A stretch of 64,000 nt of DNA from Physcomitrium patens (lineage: Eukaryota > Streptophyta > Bryopsida > Funariales > Funariaceae). The notes below the pieces were generated by a model. The model was given only the letters and a program-made list of their open reading frames with translations, ran no database searches and was not told where the DNA came from. Position numbers and translations under genes: made by a program. Below, one piece after another: positions 13,501 to 26,600 of this stretch. Every line of letters begins with the position of its first letter. The stretch's first letter is position 1. The stretch lies in the NCBI RefSeq assembly GCF_000002425.4, contig NC_037270.1, positions 12,631,106 through 12,695,105 on the forward strand, written 5' to 3'.

Positions 13501-13790
13501 AAACCCTAAATCTCCCAATCCTTCAATGGTCCTTGTGAGGCCCCTTCGCCGTGGCTTATCTATTGCCGGGGTAGGTAGGGCCCCCTAAAGTCGGTAGGTA
13601 GGTTGATAATGAGACAATTACTGCCAATGGGAGAAGGAGCGCGGAAATTCTGTGAGTCTGTGGACCCCATTCACACTGCCAAAGCAGCCTCCGATTCTCA
13701 AGTGGGTCTATAAAGGAGCTTTTTGCCAACCCTAATTGCAAGCCTGGCCCGCCTTAACCCACTTCCCAGCCTTTTCTCTATAACACACTC
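13501..13790 (+). promoter_or_regulatory. Promoter-like patch with telo-box and TATA motif
   Basis: A GC-rich patch about 250 bp long in AT-rich surroundings. It carries AAACCCTAAA (13501-13510), identical to the plant telo-box common in promoters of translation-related and small-RNA genes. GGGCCC and TGGCCC motifs follow, then TATAAAGG near 13710. No protein-coding ORF follows on either strand within the next kilobase. If it is active, the transcript would be non-coding or a lost gene. Seen: the motifs and the composition jump. Inferred: promoter function. Confidence 0.4.
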
Positions 13791-13799
13791 CCCTGTGCA

Positions 13800-16220
13800 C
13801 TAAAAGAAAAAGCTAGCACTTCAGTAAATAACATGAGTGAATTTTTTTTTCCAGTTTGACTTCTATAGTTAAAAATTGAAGTATAATGGAAGAAATGATA
13901 GTCAGAAAGTTGAGAAGCATTCATCAGTTTTTTGAACTGTAAATAAATAAGTCCAATCAAAACTACACATGTGTCTTTTGACTTCGAGTCATTGCATTAT
14001 GTGGAAGTCAATTGGTTGTGTTACTAGAAGTCAAGTCATTACATGTTTGGGGTATGGAACCTCTCACATTTGTTAAAAAAGGATCAAGACAAAACTTATT
14101 TTTAGCACTTGTCATCTCTTACAAAAACAATTCACTAGGGAAACCAAACAAGACAAAAACCATCTCTCATTGGATGCATATCTCATTGTTTTTATAAAAA
14201 ATGAGGCAAAAATGAAGCAATTACTCAACTTTTAATCAATCAGAGATCTAAATTTGCATGTTGTTGCTGTAAATTGTGGAGAAAGTAACATTGCTAGACC
14301 ACTAAGCGTGAAGCTTAGAAGCTCCTCATTGAAATTTTCAATAAATATTTTTTGGGACCAGTGACACGAGTTTCCACTAGTTAGTTTATATTATAGCATT
14401 GTATAGATATAATATCAAATCTCAAATGTATATTTCTAACCAATTTGATTACTATGGTAAAAGTTGAGAACATTTATCTTGCTATGGCTGACTCAGAAGA
14501 AAGGTAGACTTTGATTTGTGATCATCATTGGCGTATATCTATTTACATCAGTCAAGAGTCTGCCAGTCTGGGAATGTTTAATTAATCGTCCCTTCTCACA
14601 AGAAAGCTATACTTGTGTAGTCAATCTTCTATTTTCTTTTTTTTGACACAAAAGAAGTTATTAATTATGTTAACCTGTCCCCCAACAAAATAAGAAGGGT
14701 TTGTGTTCCCAAAAGCATGGTCAGCACCTTTGGCAGTGGTGATGAAATCCTTTGAGCTTTGGAAAGGCTGACCTTGACCAAGCTAACCAATCTCTGTTTT
14801 TATACCAAAATAAGTCTTTGACTATCTCTCTTTTTTTTCTCTACTTTTTCATTATATGTATGTATGAATATATGTATGTATGTATATGTATATTCTATAT
14901 ATGTATTTTCATATTTGAATACACGTACGCACTCCCTCATACAGTCATACATGTATTGACATACTCTTTAGTTTAAACTCAGTTTACTGAACATGTGTGA
15001 ATTGTCTAGTTTTAGGTACTTCTGCTCTAAATCAACTACAGGAGTGAGAAATTTCAAAGGTTTTATGTTTTTGTGATATAAATATGTAGTTGTTTAGACA
15101 AACATAATCAAGTAATTTGAGGAATTTATACAAAAAATAAAATGTGTTATAATAATTGTAAAATAAAAATGTAATTCATGGACATATTCTGCAAATTCTC
15201 CACATGGGTTCTGTTCACAAATGATCACATTCTAATTAAATTAATTATCCAACATTGATATTTATTTCTAAATAATTTTTTACTTGATATAGTCTTACTG
15301 AAGCACATATTCCATTATTATAAAAACATCCTCAATTGTCTTACTTTTACTTTTAGTTCACTTTTTTTTTCTCTCTCCCAATGATTTCGGAGAATTTCTT
15401 GTTGTTGATTTTGTTTTTATTGCTTTGTGTAGTTAGTTATATTAATGAACCACCACTCTCATATTGGTAAACATTAGTGACAAAGCATGTCTGCATTCAT
15501 AGCAATTGCATGCTATCTTCGATTTCCAATGATCTTGGTTAGTTTCTATGATTTGAATGTACCTAATAGTGTTAAAAAATCATCTATGTTTATTAGCATA
15601 TACATATATGCAATTGAAGACTTGTCAAATATTAAAGTGTTTTTTATGGTGAAAGTCATGACAATATACTCATGGTTGGAACTGTAAAAACTCTGTTTGG
15701 TTATGTTGAATTTATCCTCTTAACCATATTGAGCATAGTTTCTATATACATATGGAATGTTATTTTTCTCCCTCAACATTTCAATAGCAATCCTATTAAA
15801 GGCCTTAAACTATTTGTTCATTTATTACTGTCTTTTCATACTCTTTCACACTACAGCACACATCAATTTCATTACTTTCACCGTTATGATTGGATTGCAG
15901 ATGCTTGTTTTACAGTTGTTGGTAGATGTCCCTTTGTCCTGCATGCATGATCTTGTATTAGTTATAAATAATTCCCTTCTTAAACCAAATCAAAAGTTAA
16001 AATTATTCAGGATCCAACCATTATAATATATAAACTTAAATTTAAAGGAGGAAATGAAAAAAAGCACAGAACACGGAAAGTGCAACACCTCTTTCATGTA
16101 CAAAATTTAAAAATTGATTAAAAAAAAAAAAAAAAAAAACTGTGAGATAGAATTGAATGTGAGAATGAATAACATCATTCCTTTCTCATTATCATCCAAA
16201 CCATCATCTAAATTATCATC
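13800..16220. other. AT-rich interval without recognisable gene
   Basis: No family resemblance in any open frame (all under about 95 codons). It contains a TATG-type simple repeat at about 14855-14895 and a 20-base A run at 16120-16139, close to where the GC-rich gene island begins. Confidence 0.6.
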
Positions 16221-16224
16221 CAAG

Positions 16225-17300
16225 TTATTATTCATCCAAGTTCCCACAAATTCCACTTATTGCTGACTCATCACTTGCTTTTGCCACTGTTCCACTAAGT
16301 GGGGGGGAGAAGGGATCGCGCAGGGAAAACAAGTCGGTAATAAATATGGTGCGAATTATCTCCTTTACTTCAGCATTCATCACTAGTGCAGTTTCTAAAA
16401 CTTGAAAGGGAGCCGAAAGTCTGAAGGGGCGCAGAGAATTTTCCCAGGAAGCTGCCCGGCCCTTAAAGGCGTGCTTTGGCCATGTTCTCTTGCCAAAGCA
16501 CAAAGATAGAAAAACGCATGGGGGACAAGGATATGCATGGTGGGATTATTTTTTATTATTTTCATTCCATGGCAGCCTCAGTTTGCCCCCTCCGCTACCA
16601 CATGTGCGCCACCCTTGATTTATTCCCGTTTTCTGCCCTAGAGTTTCTTTGGAAATTTTACCGGAGGATTTCATCCATCGGCGGCAGTCTGGGTTCTGCC
16701 CTCCCGCTTCCCCCCCGCTGCCTCCGCGGGCCAAAACAGATTTACGCGAAAGAAGTGTCCCAAATTAATATAAGTAACGTGAGAAGTCAGCAGCTGGGAA
16801 GGCTGGGGCGAGTGGCAGTGGATTCTAATTGTGTTGGGATGGTTCAGGATTCGATACCATGCGGCAGCGCCGAAGACCTTCTACAGAAATCTCTGTTTTA
16901 GCCCTTCTTTTAAATGCCAAATCGCTTCGCCCTAGACCTCCGTAAGCATCTGCTCCTCGGCCCTGGGTTCCGATTTGCGGAGGATGCCTCAGGTGAGGGC
17001 ACGACCGGACATAAAAATAATATTGTTGAGATGGCCCGGAATCTATTCATGGATGAACAAGAGTACTTACCATGGTCTCGTTCTGGAGGATGTTTCGCCG
17101 TCGCCTGTGTCGCCCCAGCCCTCGGCGTCGGTACTAGTGTTTTATCCTCTGGTAAAGCAGCTCCTTACAGAGAGAAGGTATCAGTAACTCGAGGTGGTTA
17201 ATTTTGTCCTTTCTCGGCTGGCAGTCATAGCCTTCGGAAGCCGTACGAGGAACAAGCTGCGCTTATTATCTGGGGAAGGTCATAACAGAGATACCGAACT
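16225..17300. other. GC-rich segment upstream of the glycosyltransferase gene
   Basis: Gene-like composition with overlapping open frames on both strands: + 16476-16901 (141 codons), + 16914-17201 (95) and - 16228-16503 (91). None looks like a known protein and none shows a convincing splice pattern. Such overlapping frames are expected in GC-rich DNA. It could hold a distal 5' exon or promoter of the gene starting at 18300, or a separate non-coding transcript. No function is assigned. Confidence 0.4.
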
Positions 17301-18299
17301 ACAAGAACCTTCATGTTTTATGGTATTTCGCTTCTATGAGACCTTGATTCAAACCCTCATCACCAAATAGTATCAAAATAAAATAAAAATTAACAGAAAA
17401 CAACTACAATCACTACGTTAGCTTATCGTTAACGCGCATAAAAAAGTAAAGTCAATATCTAATTGATAACATAATTGTGTAGACGCTGTGGAGGCTGTGA
17501 AATGGCAGTTTAAATCTCATTGACTCAAGCTGAAAAACGTGCTATTTAACCTGCAGTACACGTATAGATTGACGTGGCATTCAAGTCGTAAACATGGAAC
17601 GGATTGCTCCGAGAGGAACGCATGACTTGAACCAAATTTGAAACTAGGGCCAACGAGGAGTTGGGAATAGGAATATATGCATGTATGGCTTGTGTACGTA
17701 TATATTCTCCATATATACAGGAGATACGGATTCGGGACTTTAGCTTTTTCAGGCATGGAGTCGATGGGGGGGGGGTGCATGCATGACCATGGGGGATGGG
17801 ATGGTATGGCCCTAGAGGTCGACTCCGACTGCATCGTGTTCGGCTGCTTTGTCTCTCTGGAGTCTTCTGTATGTTTTTCGACGGGCCTTGAGCGCGCTCG
17901 CAATTCCCTCCTCAACCCCGCCTCTCTAACGGATTCCTGCGTCCCCCCCACTCCCATGGTTCCCTTCAATCTCTCCTTCGTTCGCCACTTTAACGCACCG
18001 TGCCTCGTTTTAAAGCCATTACTCGGCCATTTTCGTGGACCCTTGCGTAGTCTCATAGGCGGAGCGTTTTTTTTGTTTTTTTTTGTTTTGGACATGCGAT
18101 GTCGTTTGCCGTGGTAAAGAGACTGCATGTTGGTAGTGTTCGGTAGAACGAGGGATAGGGAGAGAGATAGAGATAGAGAGAGCGAGAGAGTGCGGCATTG
18201 GTGAGCCTGACGCTGTGGACGAGCAGGCGTTGTGGAACTTGAACGAATCTTCACCTGAGAGGCGCTCTTACAATTTTTTTGCGTGAGCCATCTCCACAG
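17300..18299 (+). promoter_or_regulatory. Proximal promoter and 5' untranslated region of the glycosyltransferase gene
   Basis: Lies directly upstream of the start codon. TATA-like strings occur near 17700-17718. A GA-rich simple repeat (18151-18190), typical of plant 5' untranslated regions, lies about 110 bp before the ATG. An in-frame TGA at 18240-18242 followed by no other in-frame ATG fixes 18300 as the first possible start. The transcription start cannot be placed. A 264-codon open frame on the minus strand here is an antisense shadow containing the GA repeat. Confidence 0.5.
18151..18190 (+). repeat. GA-rich microsatellite in the 5' leader
   Basis: Imperfect (GAGA/GATA)n run, about 40 bp. 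GA tracts in plant leaders are known binding sites for GAGA-binding (BBR/BPC) proteins. A role here is only inferred. Confidence 0.7.
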
Positions 18300-21200
18300 A
18301 TGGGCAGGCATAGAGAGGACTTTCTAGGGACGATCGAGAATGGATTGTACTGGGAAGCGCCGGTGTTGAATCAATGCCGTGACCACAATAACGGTATTGG
18401 TAACGGGTGTGTGCATTACGTTAGTAGCTTCAAATCCAGAAGTATGTTCAATGGCAGGACGAGTAATTTGGAGAGAACGAGTACAGCGTCGGCGGGGAAG
18501 AGTGGGAAGTGGCCCAGCGCTTACCGGATACTTATTGCTGTTCTGGTGGTTTTATTCCTGATTGGCACTGTCACTCATGGATTCGTCTTCCTTCTGTTTG
18601 GCTATACCGACTTGCAAGTGGATTCCCCGAAGATTTTTCCAACGGTTTTTGCATCGGAACAGGAAACACCGAACGACGACGTGAAATTTGTGCCGCGCAA
18701 CATAGTGGAGAGATTGTTGTTATCAAAAGGAAAAGTCACCGTCGCTGATTTGAGGAAAGAAAAAAGATTTCCTGTGCGACCTCCGCGGCTTGCCTTGGTA
18801 CGCATCGACAATTTTTCTTGATCGCACGTGCTTGTCGTTCATCACGAGGCATAGTGTAAGTGTGTTCTACGTCATTGGCAGTGAGGACGTTTCCGATGAA
18901 ATGCTTAAAACTTCACTACAGGTAATCGTCATCGTTTACAAGTCAAAGCCGCGAACCTTTCGTAGGGCCCGTTGGAACGACGGCATTCACCCTCGCTTAT
19001 CCTTTCATCTTGTTGTGCCACTAATCCCCACAATTGAATCGTAATAGCGTTCTAGAAGTGGGCTTACGAATCAGTAAAGGGTCGCAGAATCGACGGATTG
19101 CATCAATGCCGTACAGGATTAGTATTGTTCAAAAAGAGTTTTCGAGGTCCATTGCAGACGAATCAATTCCAATCCTTATCGGATTAGCGTAACGATTGGG
19201 CAAGTCAGTGTTGATCGTCGAATAGAGATGTAGTGTGAGTAAACATGAATCTTTGAGACAGTAGTTAGACAATTAGAAGAGAATTCCTTTCACAAGGCCC
19301 AATCAAAGCTTCTTGTGCTAACTGACTTTGTATGGGGAACCGCTAGGGAATGTTTTTAATGAATGTTTGGCAATATCAAGCTCTTTTTCTTTTATTTTTA
19401 GCAGCAGCACAGAAGATAACCAGGTTGGTTTCGACACGCTGACTGCACTGATCCTGGATTTCATGCAATCTCAGATTTGTAACAGTTTCCTTTGCGTCTC
19501 TGCAGGTTTGTCCCAACCTTGTCCGGAATCCGCTCTCTTTGTATGTCCTTACTCTTGCAACAGGATTGCAAGAACTGGGCTACGACTTAGAGGTAAACGT
19601 GATTTCTTTGACGACTTTCAAATATGTGCACAACCTTTCCCACTACACAGACCCTTCAAGTATAATTCCTTTTTGTTATTTAGTTTCTTTTTGTTACTCC
19701 CCCCCGCTTTGCTGAAAATTAGTTATCTCAGTTTCTACCTAACGTTAGGTTTTCTATGATGGATTAACATCTTGAAACCGAGGTGACAATTTGACTTTCA
19801 TTAGATGATATTTTGGAATTCTAGGTGATTTTATTTTATTTTTTCTCGTCATGGATAGTGAGGACGTCTTGTTGATACATGATGCAGGTGCACACTCTGA
19901 GAGATGGAGAGCTCCGCCCAGCTTGGGAGGCCTTGGGTGTGCCAGTCAGGCAACTGAGAATTAACGTTCAGAACGTAACTAGTGTTGACTGGCTGAAGTA
20001 AGTACTGTGTTCTGTCCAGCCAATCATTGAAGTGTCTTACAACTATCTTTTTCTTTATATCAGAAGTATTATGCGGAAGTCTATTCTATCACAGAAGATT
20101 GTTACCTATAGCCAAGAGCTTGCGTTTAATAGATCTGCAATAACCATGTATTGTACGTGACGAGGATGTGATATGTCGAATGAAATCTTTGGGCGGTTAA
20201 ACATCCATGAAATCCTGATTCTTGTGAATGGTTTATTCCAATGTTGTGCAGCTATGAAGGTGTTATTTCTTTTTCTGTCAACACGAAAGCTGTCATAAAT
20301 AGGTATGTGTATGAAATTTTTCTATCCCAAGGCTGCCCATGTAAACGAACCGCATGGGTCTTATTCTTTATTCCTTCCATCATTTTCTGCTTCTCACTGG
20401 TGCGCATCAAATGGTGATTTTGGCTGTGACAGAATCTAGCACTAATAGTGTGCTGTTTTTGAGCCAGTCTTGCGCAGGAGCCCTTCAGAAATATCCCAGT
20501 TGTATGGGTAATAAACGAGGATTCCCTAGGCCGACGGCTCGAGGATTACGGTTCCGCGGCTGCAGAGGGACTCATCTCCGACTGGAGACATAGTTTTAAA
20601 AGAGCAGATGTAGTGGTTTTTCAAGACTATGCACTAACGGTATGCTTCACTGGAGCTATCTTACCTGGATTACTTTATATGTGTGACCACCAGTCCGTGC
20701 CATGTACAAAATTTCGGTTATCGTTACTTTCTGAAACCGCTGTTGACTATGATTTCCGCTTCAGAAAAGGTTTCTTGAACTGTTGAGAAAGTTCAATGCA
20801 ATCGGGTTATTGTATTCTAAGTAGCAACTTTAAAAAGATGAATTTGGTCAAGAAGGACTACTTGAATTTGTACTGACCATCCGTATTCGTGCCTTCAGAT
20901 GGTTTACACCATGCTGGACACTGGAAATTTCTTCGTCATTCCAGGATCACCTCTAGAAGTGTGGACTGCTGAGAACTACAAAATCACACATTCTCGAGAC
21001 AGCCTACGTGCACAGTATGGGGTGCATCATGATAGCTCCGTAATAACTGTTGTGGGGAGCCCTTTCCTTTACCATGGATTGTGGAGAGAACATGCTCTAG
21101 TCATGCGTTCGTTAGCAAGATCTGTGTCAACATTCGGTGACGCATCTACAAAAGGTGATAGGCTTATCCAGCTATTTATCATTGGCCATGGCAACCAATC

Positions 21201-24200
21201 AAGCAGCTATGGTGCTTCCTTGCAGGTGAAGTGTGCTGTTTTGAAATCTTTTTAGCGACATATTGTGCTCGTGAAGTTTGCCTTGAAGTAAGAGTAGCTG
21301 AAGTAGACACATTACGCGGTCTACAATGAAGTTTCTTATGTCACATTTTTGTTGATAGGTTGATTTGTAATGAGTGAGACATTTTGATTTTGGCAGGTAG
21401 AATGAACTAACGATAGTTTTGTTAGGATCGATATGTGCGGTCCCAAGAGGGTGAAATGCGTGTATTATAGCAATCACATGGTTTTTTTTAATGGTGGCCA
21501 CAGATTATGGCAGAGCATCTTGGGTTGAAGAATGGCACAGTACGTTATGTAGGTGCTGGTGAGGATGTAACGGGCGTGGTGTGGATGTCGGATGCCGTTG
21601 TGTATGGATCATTCCGTAATGAACAGTCGTTTCCATCGATATTGAGTCTGGCCATGAGCCTTCAGCGGCCGGTGATCATACCCAACCGAAGAGTATTTCG
21701 AGAGCAAGTAAGATTGAATTTGGCGATGGGGGTGGCGGAAACAAGCTTTTCAATTATTCGTGTGAATTGGGTCACAACGTTAGTCGGAGATCTGGTTGAC
21801 AGATGTTAACTAGAAACTTGGAATTGGTGTAGCATGGAGTGAGATTTGATAATTAGAATTTTTCTGTGCACAGTTTCTGGAGGTTCAGTGGTTTGGACGT
21901 TGGTTTGGGTACATGTGTGGTTCTGTAACTGATTGGATTTGAAATTATGACACAGATTGTGGATGGAGAAAATGGCATCTTGTTTCCTGTGGGGGATGAC
22001 GTGAAACTGAGTGAAGCTATGGTACGTGTATTAAGAAACAAAGCAGAAGCAGGTGCATTGGCATTGAGTGGGCAAATGAAGGCTCAAAACATGTGTGCTT
22101 TAAATGTGAGTCTGAGTTACGGGGAGCTTCTGGAGAGCGTTTTGGAGTTTCCTGTCGAGGCAGAGCTACCGCGTCGACTGGATGAATCTGAGAAGAGTTT
22201 AAAAGAAGGATGGCGTTGGGACTTATTCTTCCCAGCTAATGCTCCTCTCTGGGAGTACTTCCAGTCCCGGATGCAGGGACCAATGGTTGCAAATGACGAT
22301 ATTGGTGGTAGTATCATCGAGGTTTTGGAGGAGCAGTGGAATGTACATAGTGGTGTAGTTCAGAATTTTAGCGACAGCATGGGATTTGATAGTTTGACCG
22401 AGGATAACAATATTGCCAACGACTTTGTCACTGATTTTGATCTACACGAAGCCAAGGCAATAGAAAATGAGCTTGAAGCAGAACGAATTGAACGAGAAGA
22501 GGTGTGCCCTTGGTACCTGTGATTTAACCATGAACAGTATTCTGTGAAGTTACTGACCCTTCCTTGGGTTCCTCAGAATTTACAGAATCCAATGAGATAG
22601 TATTTAAGTTTGATAACCCTTTTCGGACTTCTGAACATTTAGCGGGTTTGACATGATTGAATGGCAAGTGTCAAAGACGCATGTGCGTTCCCCCCCTCCC
22701 CCATAACTCTGACTTCTGTCTTCATCTTTTTTTTTCGCAGTTGCTTGAAAGGAAGATTCTATTGCAATCTACTTGGGAGGATATCAGCAAAATGGTGAAA
22801 AAAACTGAGGTTCACAAGGATGATTTGAAAGAAAGATCCGATGCAGAAATCCAGCGCTCTGGACAACCTTTATGTATATATGAGCCATATCATGGTACAG
22901 GTGCATGGCCGTTCCTTCACGACGAGAACACTCTTTATCGAGCCATAAGTCTTGTAAGCTACTTAGCCAGCTCTTGCCATTCTCATGAGTGTATGCTGTT
23001 ATTTAGGTCTGCTGATCTATGTAGATTATATCCAGATCATGTATTTCACCTAAAAAAGGATAATTTGACTGAATTCATCGTTTAAGTCATATATGATTGT
23101 TCGATCTTGGAATGAAACCACTGCGTCATTGTAAGAACAACGCAAGAGCTTCAATTCTTTCTGTAGGTTTTGCGTGCTTCAGTTCTTTGTATTATGTCAT
23201 GCTCATGTCCTGGCAGTGACAGGTTGATGCGCCATTGGACACTGAGGAATATTAAGTCTCTAGTGTATACTTTCTTCTATCCTCGTACCTGTAAGTTGAT
23301 ATTATTATGGCTTTAAGTTGTAACGTTACAACTGGCTGTTGCAGATTACTTCATGTTTTTTTTATTTGAATTTCCCTTCTTTTTGCAGTCCACACATGCA
23401 AGGCGTCCGACAGATGATGATGTTGATGCCCAGGAACGGTTGCCTGGACTCTTGAACGACTCATATTATCGCAATGTTTTGTGCGAATTTGGAACATTTT
23501 TTGCGATCGCCAACCGCATTGACGTTGTCCACAAAAATCCGTGGATTGGCTTTCAGCCGTGGCGGGCATCAAGCAGAAATGTATGTAAATCTCTTGTTGA
23601 AACTTGTAAGCTAGATCGACACCCGTTCTGTAACTTGAACGCTTTTGTTATTTCATGCATTTGTTATAAAATGGTAGGCACATTGTACTAACAAGGATAC
23701 ATTGAATTCAGGTTGCATTGACAGCCGCGGCTGAAGCTGCTCTGATTGAAGCAGTGAGCACCGGGAGAGATGGTGATGCCGTCTACTTCTGGGCTCGAAC
23801 TGATGGCAATGCTGGTACATCAGGGGAGGGTTCTTTTGTAGAGCCAGCAGTTAATTTCTGGACTTATTGTGACTCTGTCAATTCTGGGCAATGCAGGTAT
23901 GGCTCTTTTCATTGCTCTCCAAGGAAATGCTCTCATGCGAAAAAAATGAATAGAAGTGGAAGTTATTCGAAGCTTATAACAAACTAACTAATGACATCAA
24001 ATCATAGACCTGGATCATGAACACCATACTGAAAATACTAAGTACAGTTGAGCCCTTCTAATGGACCTCAGAGCCGAAATTTGACGGTATGACCGTCTGC
24101 TAATGAAAGACAATATTATTAGTAGCGCTTGTCATTTGCATGTCGTTTTCCTGGTCCACGAAGTGCTCAAACAGGATAGGAATATGAAATGATTAGACCT

Positions 24201-25296
24201 TAAGCAGTTTTAATCTTGCAGAGAGGCTTTTACTATGTCGATGAGGCGCATGTATGGCCTGCCTGATAATTGGACATCTTTGCCGCCGATGCCAGATGAT
24301 GGTGGCACCTGGTCTGCCTTGCATTCCTGGGCAATGCCGACATCATCTTTTGTGGAGTTCATCCTGTTTTCGAGGTAATTTCTTCTCATGGCGCAGTCCT
24401 CAGTCCCAAGTTCACTGTTTGCCAATGTTTCGAGATGACAATGTCGCATCTCTTCCTTGGAGCCGGTGCTTGGTTATTGAGGTAGTAATTCCATCATTAT
24501 TTACTGAACAGAATTCCTTGGCGAGTTGTGCATGTCAGATACTTGTGCCACCATTTTTTGTGCATATAATGACTGATGAGTCAAACGGTTATTCATGACA
24601 GGATATTTGTGGATGCACTGGATGCTCAGTATTACGAAGAACATCACTATCTTGGAAAGTGTCGCTTTGCTAGTTTCCAGCGTGAGGTAATTCTTTCCCC
24701 TGTTTTTTAATCGAATGCTGCACCAATTTTTTCTCCACTACAAGGATGCAAAATTTGAGGGCATTTTCAGATACTTTCCACATATTTTCAGGGACTCTAA
24801 ATAGATCACATCAGAGCATTGGTCTTGACCATGGGACATGACATTTTCTATTTCCTTGCAGGGTCAGCATTGCTACTGCCGGCTACTGGAAGGACTGGTC
24901 AACGTATGGGCATATCACAGTGCCAGGAGTATGATTTATGTGAACCCCAAAACAGGGGAGATGGAAGAGCAGCATGCGCTAGAATCACGTCTTGGCAATA
25001 TGTGGGTCAAATTTTTCAGCTTGAGTACCCTCAAGACCATGGACGAGGACCTTGCAGAGGCAGCTGATGATGGTGACCATCCCAGGGCACGGTGGTTGTG
25101 GCCACAAACTGGTGAAGTATTCTGGCAAGGAATTTTTGAGCGTGAAAAAGAAGAGCGATTGAGATTAAAGCTGGAAAAAAAGAAAAAACTCAAGGAAAAG
25201 TTGGCTCGGATGAGGAATAAGACGTACAGGCAAAAATCTCTGGGAAGATACATCAAACCTCCCCCGGGACTAGGATACCTATCTCCTTCCGGATGA
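18300..25296 (+). CDS. Plant GT-B (GT4-like) glycosyltransferase, At4g01210/At5g04480 family, 14 exons
   Basis: Predicted type II Golgi membrane glycosyltransferase; acceptor and donor are unknown for the family. Exons: 18300-18797, 19506-19592, 19888-19997, 20252-20302, 20468-20639, 20899-21225, 21504-21707, 21956-22501, 22741-22953, 23389-23580, 23712-23896, 24222-24374, 24602-24686, 24862-25296. All introns are GT-AG and phases join without a stop, giving about 1085 residues (Arabidopsis relatives about 1030-1050). Residues 1-74 are a polar cytosolic tail, about 75-100 a membrane anchor. The N-terminal Rossmann half spans about 160-400, starting at Leu-Ala-Leu-Val. The donor half spans about 415-520, with Asn-Glu-Gln-Ser-Phe-Pro near 450; the second Glu of the usual GT4 E-x7-E is not present. 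The plant-specific C-terminal domain contains GQPLCIYEPYHGTGAW (about 705-720), NVWAYHSAR (about 955-963) and a Lys/Glu-rich tail ending IKPPPG. Exon order agrees with the remembered Arabidopsis protein. It has no operon-like partners and is the only intact gene in the window. Confidence 0.9.
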
Positions 25297-26600
25297 ACTA
25301 GGCCAAAGTTGTCGTGGCATCCAAAATGAAGTCAGCATCACCACTTTCTGGACAAAATTACTGTCCTTGAGACTCACCAATATTTGCCGAGGAAGAATCG
25401 AAAGCTGGAGATTACAATCCAGGTACTGGGCTCCATCAAGTTTTAACAGATTGTAACAACAGTCTACATCCAAACAGTAACTGCGAATGGTTGATTGCTG
25501 TCTCTCGCTCGGCAGCTTGCATGAAGTCGATATCCTTCCTTAGGGAGCTGCAGCTACTGGGATCTTGGTGATAAACACAAGATTTCGGAAGAGCACAAAT
25601 TCAAGTTTGAGGTCCTGAAACTTAATGAATCAGGATGTTCTGAGACATGTTCTCCTGGCGACATTCCTTCGGGAGAGTGGTTCCAAGATCTGAATAGTTG
25701 ATTAATTTTACCTCGTGCGTGTTCTATTGCATCATATACCCAAAGTGCAGACTAAGAACTGACAGAATTGAAAGATGAAAACTCAGGTGGCATTGCGGGC
25801 TTGTCTGAGAAACCAAACCAGAAAAGTTTTTCTAAAATTTTCCCATCGAAAGGGTGAGCGCTTGAAGGAATGCTCCATAATGATGTGGACTACAAAGGTA
25901 CACATTCTGCTCAGAATCACATTCCAAATGGGGAGATTTAACTAGAAATTGTTCTGATTGGACATTGTACTGCTAGTTCTGAGGGTCGATTTGAGCTTCT
26001 TCTGTAAGAAAAAAAAAGGATTTTAACTGAAACTAGGAGGTTGTAAATACAGGTCACTCTATTTTGAGCTTGTTCCTTGCAAGCATTCTTTTAATCCGAC
26101 TTTTCCGTTTTGGAATCGTTGAGGGAACGAAATACATTTCCAGATCAAGCTGTATGCTGACATGAATCCTATATGTGAAGGCAGTGTTGCAGTGGTTGGG
26201 GAGTTTACTTAACCATGGAGTAAACTTTTCTTGTTTGCATTTTGCAATTTAATTTAATCGGCGATCCTGTGACCTATTTATCCGTTGACAAAATTTTCGT
26301 GTACTGACTTCTTTTACAATTTTTGTGGACTGATTTTAATATACAGCACAACGATGGGTTCGACAGAAGTATTTGTATAGGAAGTTTGCATGTTCTGGAA
26401 CTAAATTTGCAGCATGGCCATTAGTTTTATGATTTCTTCTGCCGCATAGTTCACATGCTGCCCAATCATCCCCATATTTTCTCAGTGCTACAAAACAAGC
26501 TGGATCTTACAGGTTCGGTTGACCATTATTTGTAATGTGGACTTAACAAATAATTTGCTGCTATTTTTCACTAAACAACAGTTCGTACAATACGTAACAG
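25297..26600 (+). other. 3' untranslated and downstream region of the glycosyltransferase gene
   Basis: Composition stays gene-like for about 1.3 kb after the stop, then falls to AT-rich DNA. No further exon or ORF is recognised. No canonical AATAAA is obvious near the stop, so the polyadenylation site is not placed. Confidence 0.5.

Noticed and set aside
14739..14771. GTGATGA followed by CTGA, resembling snoRNA C and D boxes
   Set aside because: Only about 23 bases separate the boxes and no terminal stem flanks them; too short for a C/D snoRNA.
16476..17201. Two adjacent + strand frames (141 and 95 codons)
   Set aside because: No family resemblance and competing frames on both strands; expected in GC-rich DNA. 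Kept only as an unassigned GC-rich segment.
17517..18311. 264-codon open frame on the minus strand upstream of the glycosyltransferase gene
   Set aside because: It includes a Leu-Ser run that is just the antisense of the GA microsatellite and shows no domain; it overlaps the leader and first codons of a well-supported gene on the other strand.
18798..19505. An extra exon in the first intron of the glycosyltransferase gene (open frame 18790-19044)
   Set aside because: Joining exon 1 directly to 19506 gives a phase-matched protein that fits the family without extra residues.
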